A DNA stretch of 64,000 nucleotides from Clavelina lepadiformis (taxonomy: Eukaryota; Chordata; Ascidiacea; Aplousobranchia; Clavelinidae), in assembly GCF_947623445.1 (NCBI RefSeq), contig NC_135247.1:1862501-1926500 (forward strand), given 5' to 3'. This document shows, piece by piece, positions 1-12,013 of the stretch (positions are counted from its first letter, which is position 1; each line of letters begins with the position of its first letter). Made by a program: the position numbers and the translations under genes. The notes under the pieces are model-generated. The model saw nothing but the letters and a program-made list of their open reading frames with translations. It did not search any database and was not told the origin of the DNA.

Positions 1-536
1 AGCAATAACTGTTTTCCCTTGGTTGCCAATTAAGTTTAAAATATTTAATTAATCATAAGCGGGTTTACTATGAAAGTAAATAAATGGTTTTCTTAACCAG
101 CTGAAGCGCATCATAACACCTGGCTTTATCTAAGCTTAAACAAACTTATAAAACATGTCACCTACAGAAGAGACCAAATAATATATAACTCAAAATAAGC
201 AAATAGCAACTCGATACAACAAAGCAGACGTTTGGGGTCTGACTCCGAAACACGCACAAAACAACACAACAGTTAAATTGTTAAAAGGAGTACTAAACAC
301 AGACAGATTTCATAATCAAACACAGAACAAAATAACAATTAAATTCACAACACCAGTTAGGCGCCTGGAATAAATATGCCGTGTATATCAGGGGGAATAT
401 TAGTGTCAAAGTGTACCCGGGCAATTTGCTCGAAAGTCATGGCGTTCAGGATCAGAATGAACGGGTTGCCTTCCTCACAAGTTACAGATGAAATTAGCAA
501 GCCTGCGTACAGAAAATATTATTGTTTAGTTAGTAG
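1..536. other. Intergenic, no gene recognised
   Basis: AT-rich sequence with no recognisable gene. An open frame from 376 runs into the hAT element at 537 and its translation resembles no family I know, so I treat it as chance. The last 8 bases (529-536, GTTAGTAG) are the left target-site duplication of that element. Confidence 0.6.
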
Positions 537-1041
537 CAGGGTTGCCATATTGGCTCTTTTGACGCCAAATTCTTCGAAATTGGCTCTTTTTATTACTGTT
601 TGGCTCCCAAAATTTTGCTTTGGCTCTTTGGCGTTTTTTGGCTCTTTTAATGAAAATTGAATTTAATTGCATAAATAATAATCCCTAATTTAGGAAGTGT
701 GAAATATATAATTATCTTATTACTTATAATATTCTTGTTGGTTATTTCTTTAGTAGCCAATTAATATTTTCAAACCTATCATAACAAACTTTACAACAAT
801 TTGGTTTTTTGATTTTAATATAGGTTTTACAGATGTTGAGAATATAGTGTTAAAGATGATGTACAGTTGACTCTATAGTGTTAGGTGTATATTTTGGCTT
901 CGGAATTCATTATTTCTTGCTTTTAAACCCATTATCTAGGGTTGAATTGTAATTTTGTGGTTAGTAAAATTATTTGGCTCTTTTTGGCTCTTTTTTATTG
1001 TCATCTTGGCTTTATTTGATGACTGGGATCTGGCAACCCTG
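537..1041. mobile_element. hAT-type MITE, 505 bp, with 8-bp TSD
   Basis: The element begins CAGGGTTGCCA and ends in the inverse, TGGCAACCCTG. It is flanked on both sides by the exact 8-bp duplication GTTAGTAG (529-536 and 1042-1049). A CAG-type terminus plus an 8-bp duplication is diagnostic of the hAT superfamily. The interior is AT-rich, has repeated 'TTGGCTCTTTT' motifs near both ends and no transposase frame, so it is a non-autonomous element. The perfect duplication suggests a fairly recent insertion. Confidence 0.88.
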
Positions 1042-1049
1042 GTTAGTAG

Positions 1050-2473
1050 ACAGGAGACGCAGTGTTTGAAACTAGACAATGGTTTCCTTATTCCTCATTC
1101 GTTTGTCATCAGACCACACTGTATATTTTGAGAGGACACGCGGACAATGCAGTGAATAATCCAATGCGTCTTATACAAGAGGCCCAAAATTTAAACTTTT
1201 TTTTATAATTGCAATACTTCAAGATGATGCTGAGCGTGAAACCGGCCAGAGCTCTTGAGCGCACAGGTTTGGAGGACCCACAGGGCAAGAAAATGCGTCT
1301 TGGGCAAAATAAAGAATTAAAATGTAGAATTTTACCTGTGTGCTACAATGAAAATATTATGTGTATATTGAATATGATTGTTCATACAGAAATAGCGCCA
1401 GCCAAGTTTGTGAACCATCGTCGATTCGTCGCGTTGCTTTCAACCGGTAACAAATCAGCGGTACACTAACGCCAGTTTTGGGGCAATGGAAAACACATAA
1501 GAATAATCTTTGCGGTAAATATTTTTTGAATGAAGGCCCACAGAAAATATTGTTTTCAATATGAAACGTCAGGATGCAAAATCGGTAGCACAGCTATACT
1601 CGTAAGTCAGCAGGCAGCAAACGGCTGTTCAGTAGCTGTTGGAACTTGGAACTTGCCAATTTTTTTATTTGTCGGCAACATGTCGCCCTTGAGCGTACAA
1701 GATTTTGAAAGGGGGCTGTATAATAGATTCTTTGAATATAATTTTCTTTTGCTTGGAGGCTGGAAAGGTCTCACAGCGGTCATTATACTGACATCCATTT
1801 ATTACTTAAATTAATTTTAAGACAGGATTTTGCACGCTTATACACCTTGAAGCCAAAATTATACTTTTGGTCTAATTTACCCCCATTTGTTTAAGAAACA
1901 TCTGTAAGACACATATGAAGCTTTTTTGTCAAAAACTTAAAAATCTCCACTACAAGAGAAAACACTGAATAAAGTCTACGGCTTGAGCTACAAAGAGATA
2001 TCTTGTGACTTGTGAGTGGATTTCGGCAAAAATACCACATTATTACGAATTTGCGTTTTTTAGGTTCTCGAATCTCGCTATGTCTGACACTTTGACTCCT
2101 GATGAAACCAGCATGCATTTATAATAGAAAGTCCTAAATTGATCGTTGAACGTGTTAGTTTTTTTGTGATTTTTCAACAGCTGGTCAATTTTCAAACAGT
2201 GGATAAAGATAAGTGAAGTTATGGTCCAGAAATGAATTGCTTTTTCAGCAATCCCTGCTTATTTGCGTAGTTGGTTCAACGTAATAATCAGATTTTAAAA
2301 GGAATTGTTTACGCTTGTGTCGTCATAATTGGAGTGCAATTTGAAACTTCATTGCACTTCAGCTATTACAGTACTGCATTTAGGAAATAAAGCTACGGAC
2401 ACGATATCCAATTGTTTGCAAAATAGTTCCGGCTGACGAGGCGTAGGCTGATTAGCGATTACTTATAAGCGCA
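1050..2473. other. Intergenic, upstream of the stathmin-domain gene
   Basis: No gene recognised. Open frames at 1209-1469 and 1530-1814 give low-information translations with no known motif and no splice partners. The region should hold the promoter and 5' UTR of the gene starting at 2474; no clear TATA box or initiator was identified. Confidence 0.5.
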
Positions 2474-4331
2474 ATGGAGCATCGCAGCAACCACCTAAAG
2501 CGAAGGAAAATTCCCACACATCTGGAGCCCATTGATTCTGCGATTCTTGAAAGACTGACTTCTCATAAAAATCTGAAAGGATGTAGTATAAATAGCGAAC
2601 ATACGTGCAAACGAAGAAGTTCAAAACGTCATAGCAACAGCAATGCCGAAAGTGGTTCAGGAATACCACATTGCTGTTCAAATCTGCGCTGTAAATGTGA
2701 TCCCGGTGATTTAGATGACTGCCTTACTGATGAAGAAAGACAGAAGGAGCAAGCAATAAAATACGAAGACCCTTATCAATGGAAAGATATCAAGGACATG
2801 CCAAAAGAAATGGAAAATGGTACGTCACAAGGCCAATCTGAAGACGATGAGAGCACGATAAAATCAAAAGGTAATGTGACGGTACGTTTAAAGGCCACTG
2901 CACACCAGTAGTTAGCAACTAATTACGGTGCCTTTTAGGCCTATTGGCTAACTACCAATTGAAGTTTGTTACTGGTATAGGCCTACTGTATATAACCGTA
3001 GTAGGCTATATAGTCTGAGGGCTATTAATAACTGTGGTGTTTGTTTTGAGGAAATAGGAATTGATCTCACTGTTGTTGGAGTAAAAATTGAGGACAAAGG
3101 AGTGAAAGAACTAAAGCGACTGCAAGAATCAGGAAGCGTCGCAAATATAAGGTTAGCCTACCCGTGTACGGGTATACTACGAGTATGTACACATACTGTT
3201 GAGAGACAGCCATGAAACATTAGCAACGATAGCATACGCATTAGTTAAGTACGACAATCGAAGGCAAGGAACATTTACTTAAAGGGTGGCCAAAGATGGC
3301 CTGTCCTTCGAAGTGCATAACAAGAGCGTGCATAAGCAAAAGTACGGTGAAAAGCAGCCTTGTGTGCAGAAAGATACGTCAGCAGCATCTCGGTGTCTGG
3401 CATCGCTCAGAAAGAGTAAACAACAAACAGCGGAAGCGTTGGATAAAAAATTAAAAAAGGCTGAAGAAAGGAGAAAGGTAACTTCTTTAAACTGCCACAG
3501 TTCTCGGTTTAAATGAAAACGACCTTTTGTTTTGTTTAACGATAAAGGAGAAAATAGCGGAAAAGATGGCCCATTACAAAACTGTAGTTGGGAAGTACAC
3601 GCTTCGAGCAAAACAAATGATTGATCTGGATAAGAAGAGACACGAAATAGGTATCCGGAAAATTCAGAGCCAGCTCGAGATGGCTACACAGCGAAGAGAT
3701 CAATTATACGCCATAGGGGCAGAAAAGTGCAGATTGCGGAACTCCAGAATAGCCAGACTTTTGGTTAGCGCAGGTTGACGTTATAGTTATAGCACGGAGG
3801 TTCTTTAAATATGAAATATCAAGAATACGCGATTGCCTATTGAAGTACAGTATTTCTGACTTTACATAGGAGAACCGCCGAAACGCAATCGGTTTTACTT
3901 TGCCAAACAACCACAGCTACCAAGTGCCTGCAGACTTCGACTTAAACAATGAAACCAGGTTAGTTTATTTTGACTTTGAATAGTTCACCAAGAATTGGTT
4001 GCTTATCAAGATATGAGGCTATACACGGGTTGTTAGATAAGTTGGCGTCCATTTGCCGAACTTCACAGTTTATCCTGTGTATTAAAGCAGGATAATTTTC
4101 AACCCGAAGTCGTACGTTATTTCGCCGCGGAAAAGCAAAAGATCATCAGTGGGGTCACTGCAGTGTACTGTCAGCCCTAGCAAATCGCTCTCTCAAATGT
4201 CCAGGAAAAAACCAACGGTCGAGCATTTTCACGTACATCTGCCGCCAACCGCGCCTGCATCCACGGCCAAAACAACTTCTCCGTCCGCGGCTGGCGACGG
4301 GTTGGAGCCGACGTTCTTTACTAACCTCTGA
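2474..4331 (+). CDS. Stathmin-domain protein (six exons, 394 aa)
   Basis: Exons 2474-2870, 3058-3151, 3285-3477, 3548-3763, 3870-3958 and 4136-4331 join in one frame (1185 nt). Stathmins bind tubulin dimers and regulate microtubule assembly in the cytoplasm. The match runs from about residue 143: VKELKRL then DGLSFEV (compare vertebrate VKELEKR, GQAFELI), then a charged helix with the family hallmark AEERRK near residue 225, and a long K/E/R-rich helix in exon 4. Unusual is the 140-residue N-terminal extension with the Cys cluster HCCSNLRCKC; neuronal stathmins carry a palmitoylated N-terminal Cys pair, so membrane anchoring is possible (inference). The tail is Pro/Ser/Thr-rich. The last acceptor (4134-4135) was chosen by phase and is the least certain. 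Orthology to stathmin versus STMND1 is unresolved. Confidence 0.72.
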
Positions 4332-5411
4332 ACATTACTCCATAACAGCTTACAGAGATTCAAAGAGATGCTTTGCCAAACTGTCGTAGTTCAGCGCATA
4401 TTATTAAAATTTATCACCGGTAGTTTTTATTATTTATAAGCTTTATTGTTCTATCCATATTGCTAAACATTCATGATAAGTCTGTTTTGCGATAAATGTA
4501 TCCCTGGTTTGATTCTTGATGTCCTACATAAATGAAATCTCTCAAATGTATTTAAAACTTTCTGTAATCACTAGCTAATAAAATGACATGTATCATATGG
4601 GGAAGCCCCATGTTCAGACATTAGTGCAACAGTAAACATCATATATTTAAGGCAGATTTGTCAGTTTTTTGAGCTTTGGCCTTTCTAACGGAAAACAGTA
4701 ATGCAAAAATACCAACATATTGCAAATTCGAAGTAGTTTAAAAAGTATCAATGAATGCTACATCTAAAAACAATCACAACAAAACTAAAACCGCAATAAA
4801 ATAATGTATCGAGTTCATTGCAAAATGTTGCCAAATAACCTTTTTGAATGGTGTTTGAGCGGTGAGAAATTATTCCCGTGTTTAATTTGTGCAAAGATAC
4901 TTCTTAGTTCGAGAATAAGTATTGCGATACCATAGCTCAGTCGGGCCATATTTTGCCAGCACACAGGCCGAATAAGGAGATGACGCAATGCCGCGGGCGG
5001 AAAAAAATCACTCAAGCGTGCCAGTGTGTGACGCAGCCGGCGAACGAGTCAACAAAAAGGAAAAGATAGCGCAGAGCAAGTTGGGTTTAATTTACAGTTT
5101 TTTCTCTGAGTAAATGTCAGATATGAGTTTAGTTTTAACTGTTTATCGTGTGGTGCCAGTTACCAGGGTTAACGATGTAAATCGCAAACTTATAAATATA
5201 TACTTTATGACAAGACTACAGAAAAACAAAACTTTTGTGAGATGTGCTTGCAACTGTCACGTTTCTAGTTTAATATTCGATACTTATGTTATCAGTTTAC
5301 TGAATAAGCCTGCAGGGTACCGTAACCACTAATCATAGCGTAACCTGATTCAACATATTCTACAAGTTTTCAATTTTACTGTGCTACAAGCTAAGTGGAA
5401 ATACGTCAAAG
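4332..5411. other. Intergenic between stathmin-domain gene and ABRACL
   Basis: AT-rich spacer of about 1.1 kb between two same-strand genes. It must hold the 3' UTR of the stathmin-domain gene and the ABRACL promoter. Short frames at 4815-5015 (-) and 5114-5332 (+) show no recognisable motif. Confidence 0.5.
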
Positions 5412-6080
5412 ATGAACGTAAATCATGAAGTCGAGTTGCTGGTACAGGAAATGAAGCGCTTGGGGACGCCAAGTACTGTGTTTCCGTTAAATTAACTTAA
5501 AAAGAAAGAAAATACTGTTACTTTGAAAAAGTTTTGTCAGAACCTACTTATGTCAGTAGAATACCTAAAATACTTATAGTATGTATTATAAGATGATCAG
5601 TTGATTTAACCCAAGACGATTCATCCCAAGGACTATTTAGCCCACAAATGTTGGTTGAGTTGTTCTGGGTTTGGTCAACATGAATTTTACTGTTCGTGGG
5701 TTGAATCAACCTAAGAACGTGTGAAAGATAAAGAATAGGTTTCTGGTTGGTCTTACCGTCGTCGTTTGTATGAATACAGAACAGTAGGCCAAAATGCAAA
5801 TGCCATTACAATTGACCAGCAACATGTTGCTTTACCGACAAAGTGCTTTTGATTAACCCAGGATTCCCGTTATGATATCGACTTGTATATTAAAGATGCT
5901 GAAAACCGCTACGTTGTGAAGTTCGGCGTGCTCTTCCAAGACGACAGATGCGCTAACATATTCGAGGCGCTGGTTGGTACGCTGCGTGCTGCAAAGCGAA
6001 AGAAGATTGTGGCCTTTGAGGGAGAATTACTGCTTCAAGGAGTCCACGATAACGTTGACATCATTCTTCTGAGAGACTGA
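5412..6080 (+). CDS. ABRACL: ABRACL (Costars family), two exons, 81 aa
   Basis: Exons 5412-5472 and 5896-6080 join in phase to give exactly 81 residues, the length of human ABRACL. The protein starts MNVNHEVELLVQEMKRLG and contains the Costars core KFGVLFQDDRCANIFEALVGT and the C-terminal GVHDNVDIILL. Costars/ABRACL proteins are small winged-helix-like factors linked to actin dynamics and cell migration, related to the C-terminus of ABRA/STARS. The start is the first ATG of the conserved frame. The gene faces the carotenoid oxygenase tail to tail: its stop is 940 bp from the last recognised oxygenase exon. Confidence 0.95.
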
Positions 6081-6595
6081 TGAAGCCAACACCTTTGATA
6101 CTAAACTCCGAACTTTGTATTCTCAACTTTGTAATTACAGTTAGTAGCACGAAATGGAGTCAAGTTTATCTTTCCTCGGAAAAAGCTTTTGCCGTTGTAA
6201 AACGTTTTTGTCAATTATAATCAGCTGCAAACTGCAATATTTACGCGATATATCTTTCTCCTAGTTTCCCATTCCTATGGCGTCACCATTTTTGCTTACA
6301 TTCCAGCGGACAAAAAATCTGAATTTATCGTGTGAATGTATACTTTTATTATTCTTAGGAACAAATTGTTATTTGTTTTAAATTCGTAGATGTTCAGATG
6401 CAGTTTTTAACCAGCTTCCAATCTTTTTGTTAGCACTTGATGCGTTATTGTTTATTACCACAAACTATGTAGCTTATCAGGCTGCCTATACTTGTAATGT
6501 GGTCTGTTTGCAATGCAGAGCGCAAGCAATTGCTTTAGAAGATCATGTAGAAATTAGTGCAAAGTGTAACCTCGATAGACACATTCAATTAAAGT

Positions 6596-6601
6596 AATAA
6601 A
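6596..6601 (+). terminator. Probable ABRACL polyadenylation signal AATAAA
   Basis: A canonical AATAAA lies about 515 bp after the ABRACL stop, in the gap before the opposite-strand carotenoid oxygenase. The hexamer is plain to see; its use is inferred from position only, and in AT-rich DNA such hexamers are common by chance. Confidence 0.4.
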
Positions 6602-7019
6602 AATTTACCCCAAGTCTCACTCCAGTTTGTTCTCTATAGACCAATCTGTAGAAAGTATTTCCAATTTGTGTAAACGCCTGTTTCGCTGTTATAAGGCCAA
6701 GTAACGGGTGATAAAAACTTGAGATATTTTCAAGATTTTGTGCAACAGGGCGTGCTTTCCGTCAGTTATATTTTGCGTTACTTTCCGCTTGTATGTTAAG
6801 CAAAAACAGTATAGGACATAAATCGTAGATCTGAGAGGGGTCAGGCCTCTCTCTCTTGTAATGGCTTTTTCTCAAAAGCAAAACGTGTTAAAAATTGGTA
6901 GACTTACAAAAAAACTCTGCATGTCGGCCCACTTGGCCTATCACTCACTTTGAAAAAGTTTCCGCCATCGCTGATATGAATTCGCGTTCATCGTAGCCTA
7001 CATCTGTAAAATCACTCAC

Positions 7020-10000
7020 CGTCGTCTTCAGACACGGCTCCTGGACGTTGGAGGAACAAAGCTTCCGAAGTCCAACATCCTTTTTCTTTCCATGTGTGGA
7101 TGCGACGTTTCTTCTCCACGTCGATTTTGGTCAGCTGAAAATTAAAACTATGACGTCATTAAATGATGTGCGGTACAAGAAAGTCTAATTGTATGAAAAA
7201 GCATCCGATACCATTTCTCCAGGTGGAAGACTAAGACCACCCGACGAGTAGAAGTACTTGTACTTTCTGCCCAGGTATTTGTTGTTGATTGTCGGGTTTT
7301 CGGTTCCGGACACAAGCAGTTCGCCGGAGCAAAATATCTCGCCAAACTTCACCACTTTTGCGGCGCAATTGGTGTACGAGAGCCGCACAAGGTTTTCTTT
7401 ATCACACAAGCTCTATAGACGAAACCAAGTTTGTGTTAAAAACTGGCTACTAAAGGTAGTAAAAAAGTTCAGGCAATTTCGATACGACAAGCAACTAGCC
7501 AATAACTGTTTCAATTGTTATCACGGCACAAAAAACTCTGAGTCCAAACATAAGAACTCTTTCGAAATAAAAAATAAAAAAATCACTCGCAGACTTGATG
7601 AGAAAAGCTTCTCGGCGGCTCATGCGAGAGCGTACTCACCGTGTCCTCAGTCAAAGGAAGAATGAATCTCGTCGCTCGCACAATCTTATCATCGGAGCCG
7701 AATTTGCTCCGGTAATTTTGAGGACCTTCCTCCAGATTCTCCACCAAAAACTTCTCGTAAAATCCCTGGCCCTTGTAGCAGCACATATCCAACACCACGT
7801 GACCGTCCTCTTCGAAAGCGTTGATGTAGTGATAGACGACCAACGGGTCGGTTTCGAATACAGCTGGAAACCGTTTTCCCGTCCTTTTATCGACAAGGTG
7901 GATACGGGTCTGCATGAGGTGTGATAAGAACCTTGATTATATATTCGTCTCTAGCGGTAGAGTTTTGAAATCAGGAATCAGCCCTGTTACCGTTAGCTGC
8001 AGTTTGTTGCTTCATGCTGAGGAATAAAGGACATAAATGTAACACAACGCAACAAACTCGCAGTATAGATTATCACACCTTGATCTCTGGACGCCAATCT
8101 ATGCATTCGCTGTAGCTTATATGACGAAGATGAGCAATGGCCATTTTGGGAATATTCATCTTCATCGGCATCTCAATGAAGATCGCGAAATTTTGTGACA
8201 TGGCGAAGCTGTGGTAATAAGACGGGCTCAAGAACCACTTTGAGTCGATACTTCCTACCACCACTGCTCTCTTCAAAACTTCTTCTAGCGGCACGTCAGC
8301 TGATAAAGGGATAAATGAAGCAAAAACCGCGATGTTGTTATCCGTCATCGTAACGTTTGTAAAGTCTGCTGTCAACCTTTTCTGAAAAAGTTTTCCCGGT
8401 AGACTCTAGCTTACCAGTACCAAAACTCTTTTTATAACTTAATCCCTTCTTTCAAAATTCATATCATGCAAATGCACACCGTGAAGATCATAGCAACAAA
8501 AATACCTTGACATGGAAGGATCTTGATCAAATTGTATCGGGTCCGGGTCGTTCCGGCGACGGAGGTGCTGAATGTGAAGACTGATCCGTCCGCATCCACC
8601 AGAGGATGAGAGGACATCAAACTGATAGGAAGATGCTTCGCCAAATCCACCTGAAATTAAACGGTTAACGGACATTTACTACATTTGTTTTGAAGAATGA
8701 TGAAGAAATTTTACAATATTATTTTTGCAATTCAAACGAATTGTTCAATCAATTCACTTTTTTTACAGTCTATAGTCTATACACAGCTCAGCATACAGTA
8801 GTGCGCTTCCAAGTGCACTACTTTTGCGATATATAGTAAACTAAAAAGCAGGATATAGGATGGTAGCCTATTCCAAGGTTAACGTTTATTTTTAATTTCT
8901 CTACACTAGGATTTTTCGTTTTAGGTCTATAATTTTAAACATTTGCTTGTTTTATGTAACTTAGAATTGTTGCCTGACGAAAACATTGCCTTGGTGTAAC
9001 ATAAACTATTCAAACATTTTTGAAATTTAATACCAGATCTTTAAAACAATAACAAAGTTTAAAAACTGACTTTTTCTCTCGTTTTCAAGGTGACAGGGTC
9101 AATGTTTCTGGTAAAGTTGCTCTCTGTGATGGCGCAGAGGTGGCCACCAAGCGGAAGAAAATTTATGAGACAGTTGTCGGTCAGTTCCGGCAAAGACAAA
9201 AAACTCTTTAGTCTAAGATAAAAAGATTTAAATCAAAGTTTTAAGGAAATAATTCTAAAAAAACGAAAAAATTCTAACTTGCCATGATAATCCAGATTAA
9301 CACCCATAGAAAAATGATATTAAAAATGTAATCTCACGTTACTTTAGCCGTTTTTAAAAGCAGCATTTGAGAGAATCCAAATATTGCTGAACAAAATTAG
9401 ACATCTAACTACCTTCGAAAAATTCCATTCTTGTTGGCAGAAGTGTACAGCTCGGACACAACCACGCATCCAGCTGCTGTGTTCTTCTGCATGCTGTCAC
9501 CGTGCAGCAACCGACTTGTGTAAGTGACGACGCCATTTTCAAAATGAAATCTGAAAAACAAAAGCACGCATTACGTAGGCCTACACTGCTGACAAATACT
9601 GTTACAGCTTGTGCTTTATACGATACAAATACTGGTGCAATTATTATTTATTACAGTTGTTAAACATAGGTAGACTTCATTCATTGACTTGAATTTTTTT
9701 CATTAGACGAGTAGCCCAGTTCATCACAAACTATGGTTCAAGTGCACGTACTTTCGCAAAAGTGCCATCCCGTCAAACCAATGCTTCACGCTTTCTTGCT
9801 TGAAGTGCAGAATTCCAGGCCCATTCCGGAACCAACTTCCGTTTAGCCAGTGCGGGATTTCACCTACATAGAAATAAAAATAGCTTACTGCTTTACAAAA
9901 CTAGATGCTAATTTGTCGTCAAAGCAATTTCCTATTATTGGCTCAATCTTCAAAAGCGAAGTGTGATGTGATTAATGTTAATTACCGAGAAACGCTTTAC

Positions 10001-10126
10001 AAGTTTTAGAAATCCCAATCGGTAATTTTTACCTGTTACTGTACCAGTGACTGGTTCGGGGTTTTCAACCTCCTTTGTTACTTCTAAGGTTGTTAGATGC
10101 GGGAACTTTTTAACTGAGCTTTCCAT
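7020..10126 (-). CDS. Carotenoid oxygenase (RPE65/BCO family), 3' end incomplete
   Basis: Nine exons on the minus strand: 10126-10033, 9863-9752, 9550-9413, 9212-9071, 8650-8506, 8299-8079, 7909-7640, 7412-7212, 7134-7020, giving 479 residues in frame. The family cleaves or isomerises carotenoids or retinyl esters with a non-haem iron held by four His. Family signatures: GEIPHWLNGSWFRNGPG, HWFDGMALL, SPSYYHSF, YHYINAFEEDGHVVLD and the late RPGAVSEDDG. Three iron ligands are visible near residues 177, 240 and 311. The usual last 50-60 residues with the fourth ligand (HG(L/T)F) were not found: after the donor at 7019 unspliced reading stops within two codons, and no downstream exon was identified down to ABRACL. 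The vertebrate PDPCK palmitoylation motif is absent. Substrate and choice among BCO1, BCO2 and RPE65 cannot be decided by eye. Confidence 0.85.
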
Positions 10127-12013
10127 TATTTCCTGGCAGCTACAGTCGCTCCAATTGTTAGTTAAAATAAAATATGGACGATTAAGATACTTGCCAAGAA
10201 AAAGGTATACAAGAACTCAGTAAAAATATTCAACTTTTTTGAATTTGTGGTTCTCAAGTCTGCGAAGTATGATTCCAGCTCTAATAGTTGATCAGAGTTT
10301 TAGGATACAATGACCAAGCATCTGTAAATATACTGTATACTGTGAAGGCTGCAAAGGGCGTAACATTGGAATGAAATCATGAAACTATCTCATTTGTTTT
10401 AGCAAGCCATGAAACCCTCTGTACAAAACTTTTATGCGTAATCCAACGCAACCAGATTACCAATGTACGCCGAAGAGAGACAGTTTGCGTGGACCTACAT
10501 TTACAAGCATTGTATAGCGGCCTATGCTATAAGTTATTCGCTGGACAGGTTTTAAGATGTTGCCTATACAATTCCATATGTCAGCCTGCTCTATTTTTTT
10601 CAGTTTGGTTTTCGACGTTAAAATGTTTAGAGTGCCACTATTTCACCGAAAACAAACGGGCGTCTAAAGCTATTTTTCATAGCTTCTTGTGATAACCTAA
10701 CTTAAATGTTATAACGTCATAACATAGTAACCTAAACCTAACCTTAATCTACCTTCTAATCTAAATCTAACTCCAATGAAACCTTAAACTACTAAAACGG
10801 ACTTTTTGCGTGGTCTTACTCCGAACTTAGCCGGTTATCTTTAACAACAGGCTGCGTGACCTACGTATGGTGAAATAGTCACTCTATACAATTATTAGTT
10901 GGGAAAGAAACAAACACTTTTTCCTTGCTGGTGCACATATAAACAACCTTTCGCAGTCAAAACTTGAATTCATTGCAACGCTTAAGTGATTTTATCCGTG
11001 AAGATCTTGTCAGCAGTATATTAAGAGGCTGATTTTTAATCACTGTAAAACGCACGACTCCATGTAAAGCCTGCGGTGCAATATAAATATATCAATATTT
11101 GATAGGCCCTGATGCACTAAATGTCACCTGGTTGGTAGTGGAAAACGGAACAATCGTTCATCATTCCATCGATCTAGTCTCAATTTCTTCCTTTTTAATC
11201 TTTAAAGCCTGCCATGTGCTTTGCGGATAAACCCAGATAGCCCTACATAGCTACTCCATGATTAATTACGAACCGATAAACACCAAGCATTAAAAAATAC
11301 GGTCCCTATTGAAATCCAAAAAAATAACTCGACCTACAAAGACACCATTTTAAAATTTGTTTCTGCTCTGAAGATCTGTGTTGGACTTGAAGGCGTTCAA
11401 ATCGATGTATTGGTTGTAGCCGTTGACGTCACCAGATACCAAGGAGCACACAAAGTGAATTATTTAACGAACAAAAACAAACTTTATTGGCCAACAAAGC
11501 AGTTTCAAACACAAATTTTATTTTGGATACAAAATTTCTCTTATTTTGAACATAAATTTACAGTGTTAATCCTTGCTAGAGAATTAGCCTAAAAGTTAAA
11601 CCAGACAGTAACAGCGACAGTGGAACAAATCGTATTATATGAAGCCATATCGCAAACAACATCTATAGAAAAACACTTTGTTGGTAGAATACAGACCACT
11701 TGCTACTCTCGAAAGCGTAAAATGAAAAAATTGCGCCCATAGACATCGCATTTTATCTAAGTTTACAGTGATCAATAAATTGTCTGTTGACGTTAGTATG
11801 CAATATAGGTAATTTTCTAATTAATTTAATTGGCAGAAAAATCGCGCAGGAAAAATGTTTGCGACACCAACTTATTGAATCGTGTTAGCGGGAAAAACTG
11901 TTTAACCGTCAATGCTGGCACTAAAAAAAAACAATTTTGGTTGAATGAGGTTTAAAGGAAATTGCCAACAGCAACAAACTTATGAACAAATGAAGAGACG
12001 CTGAGTCTTTAAA
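10127..12013. other. Intergenic between carotenoid oxygenase and ADAL
   Basis: A 1.9-kb spacer containing the oxygenase promoter (it starts at 10126 going left) and the ADAL 3' UTR (stop at 12014). It holds one MITE-like element (10628-10886) with a tract of degenerate AACCTAA units at about 10693-10760. No coding exon was recognised. Confidence 0.55.
10628..10886. mobile_element. MITE-like element with about 20-bp terminal inverted repeats
   Basis: The left end, TAGAGTGCCACTATTTCACC, is mirrored by the right end, whose reverse complement is TAGAGTGACTATTTCACC (a 2-base indel apart). The 259-bp interior has no open frame and includes a degenerate telomere-like AACCTAA tract. The ends start TA and finish TA, compatible with a TA-targeting (mariner/Tc1-like) element, but no longer target duplication is visible, so the superfamily is uncertain. 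Confidence 0.6.

Noticed and set aside
376-660. 94-codon open frame at the left edge
   Set aside because: It runs across the boundary of the hAT MITE at 537 and encodes repeat-derived WL/F-rich sequence, so it is not a gene.
6948-7003. Exon-like stretch on the minus strand after the carotenoid oxygenase (acceptor TTTTACAG, donor GTGAGTG)
   Set aside because: It starts only 16 bases after the exon 9 donor, too short for an intron, and its translation does not match the family C-terminus.
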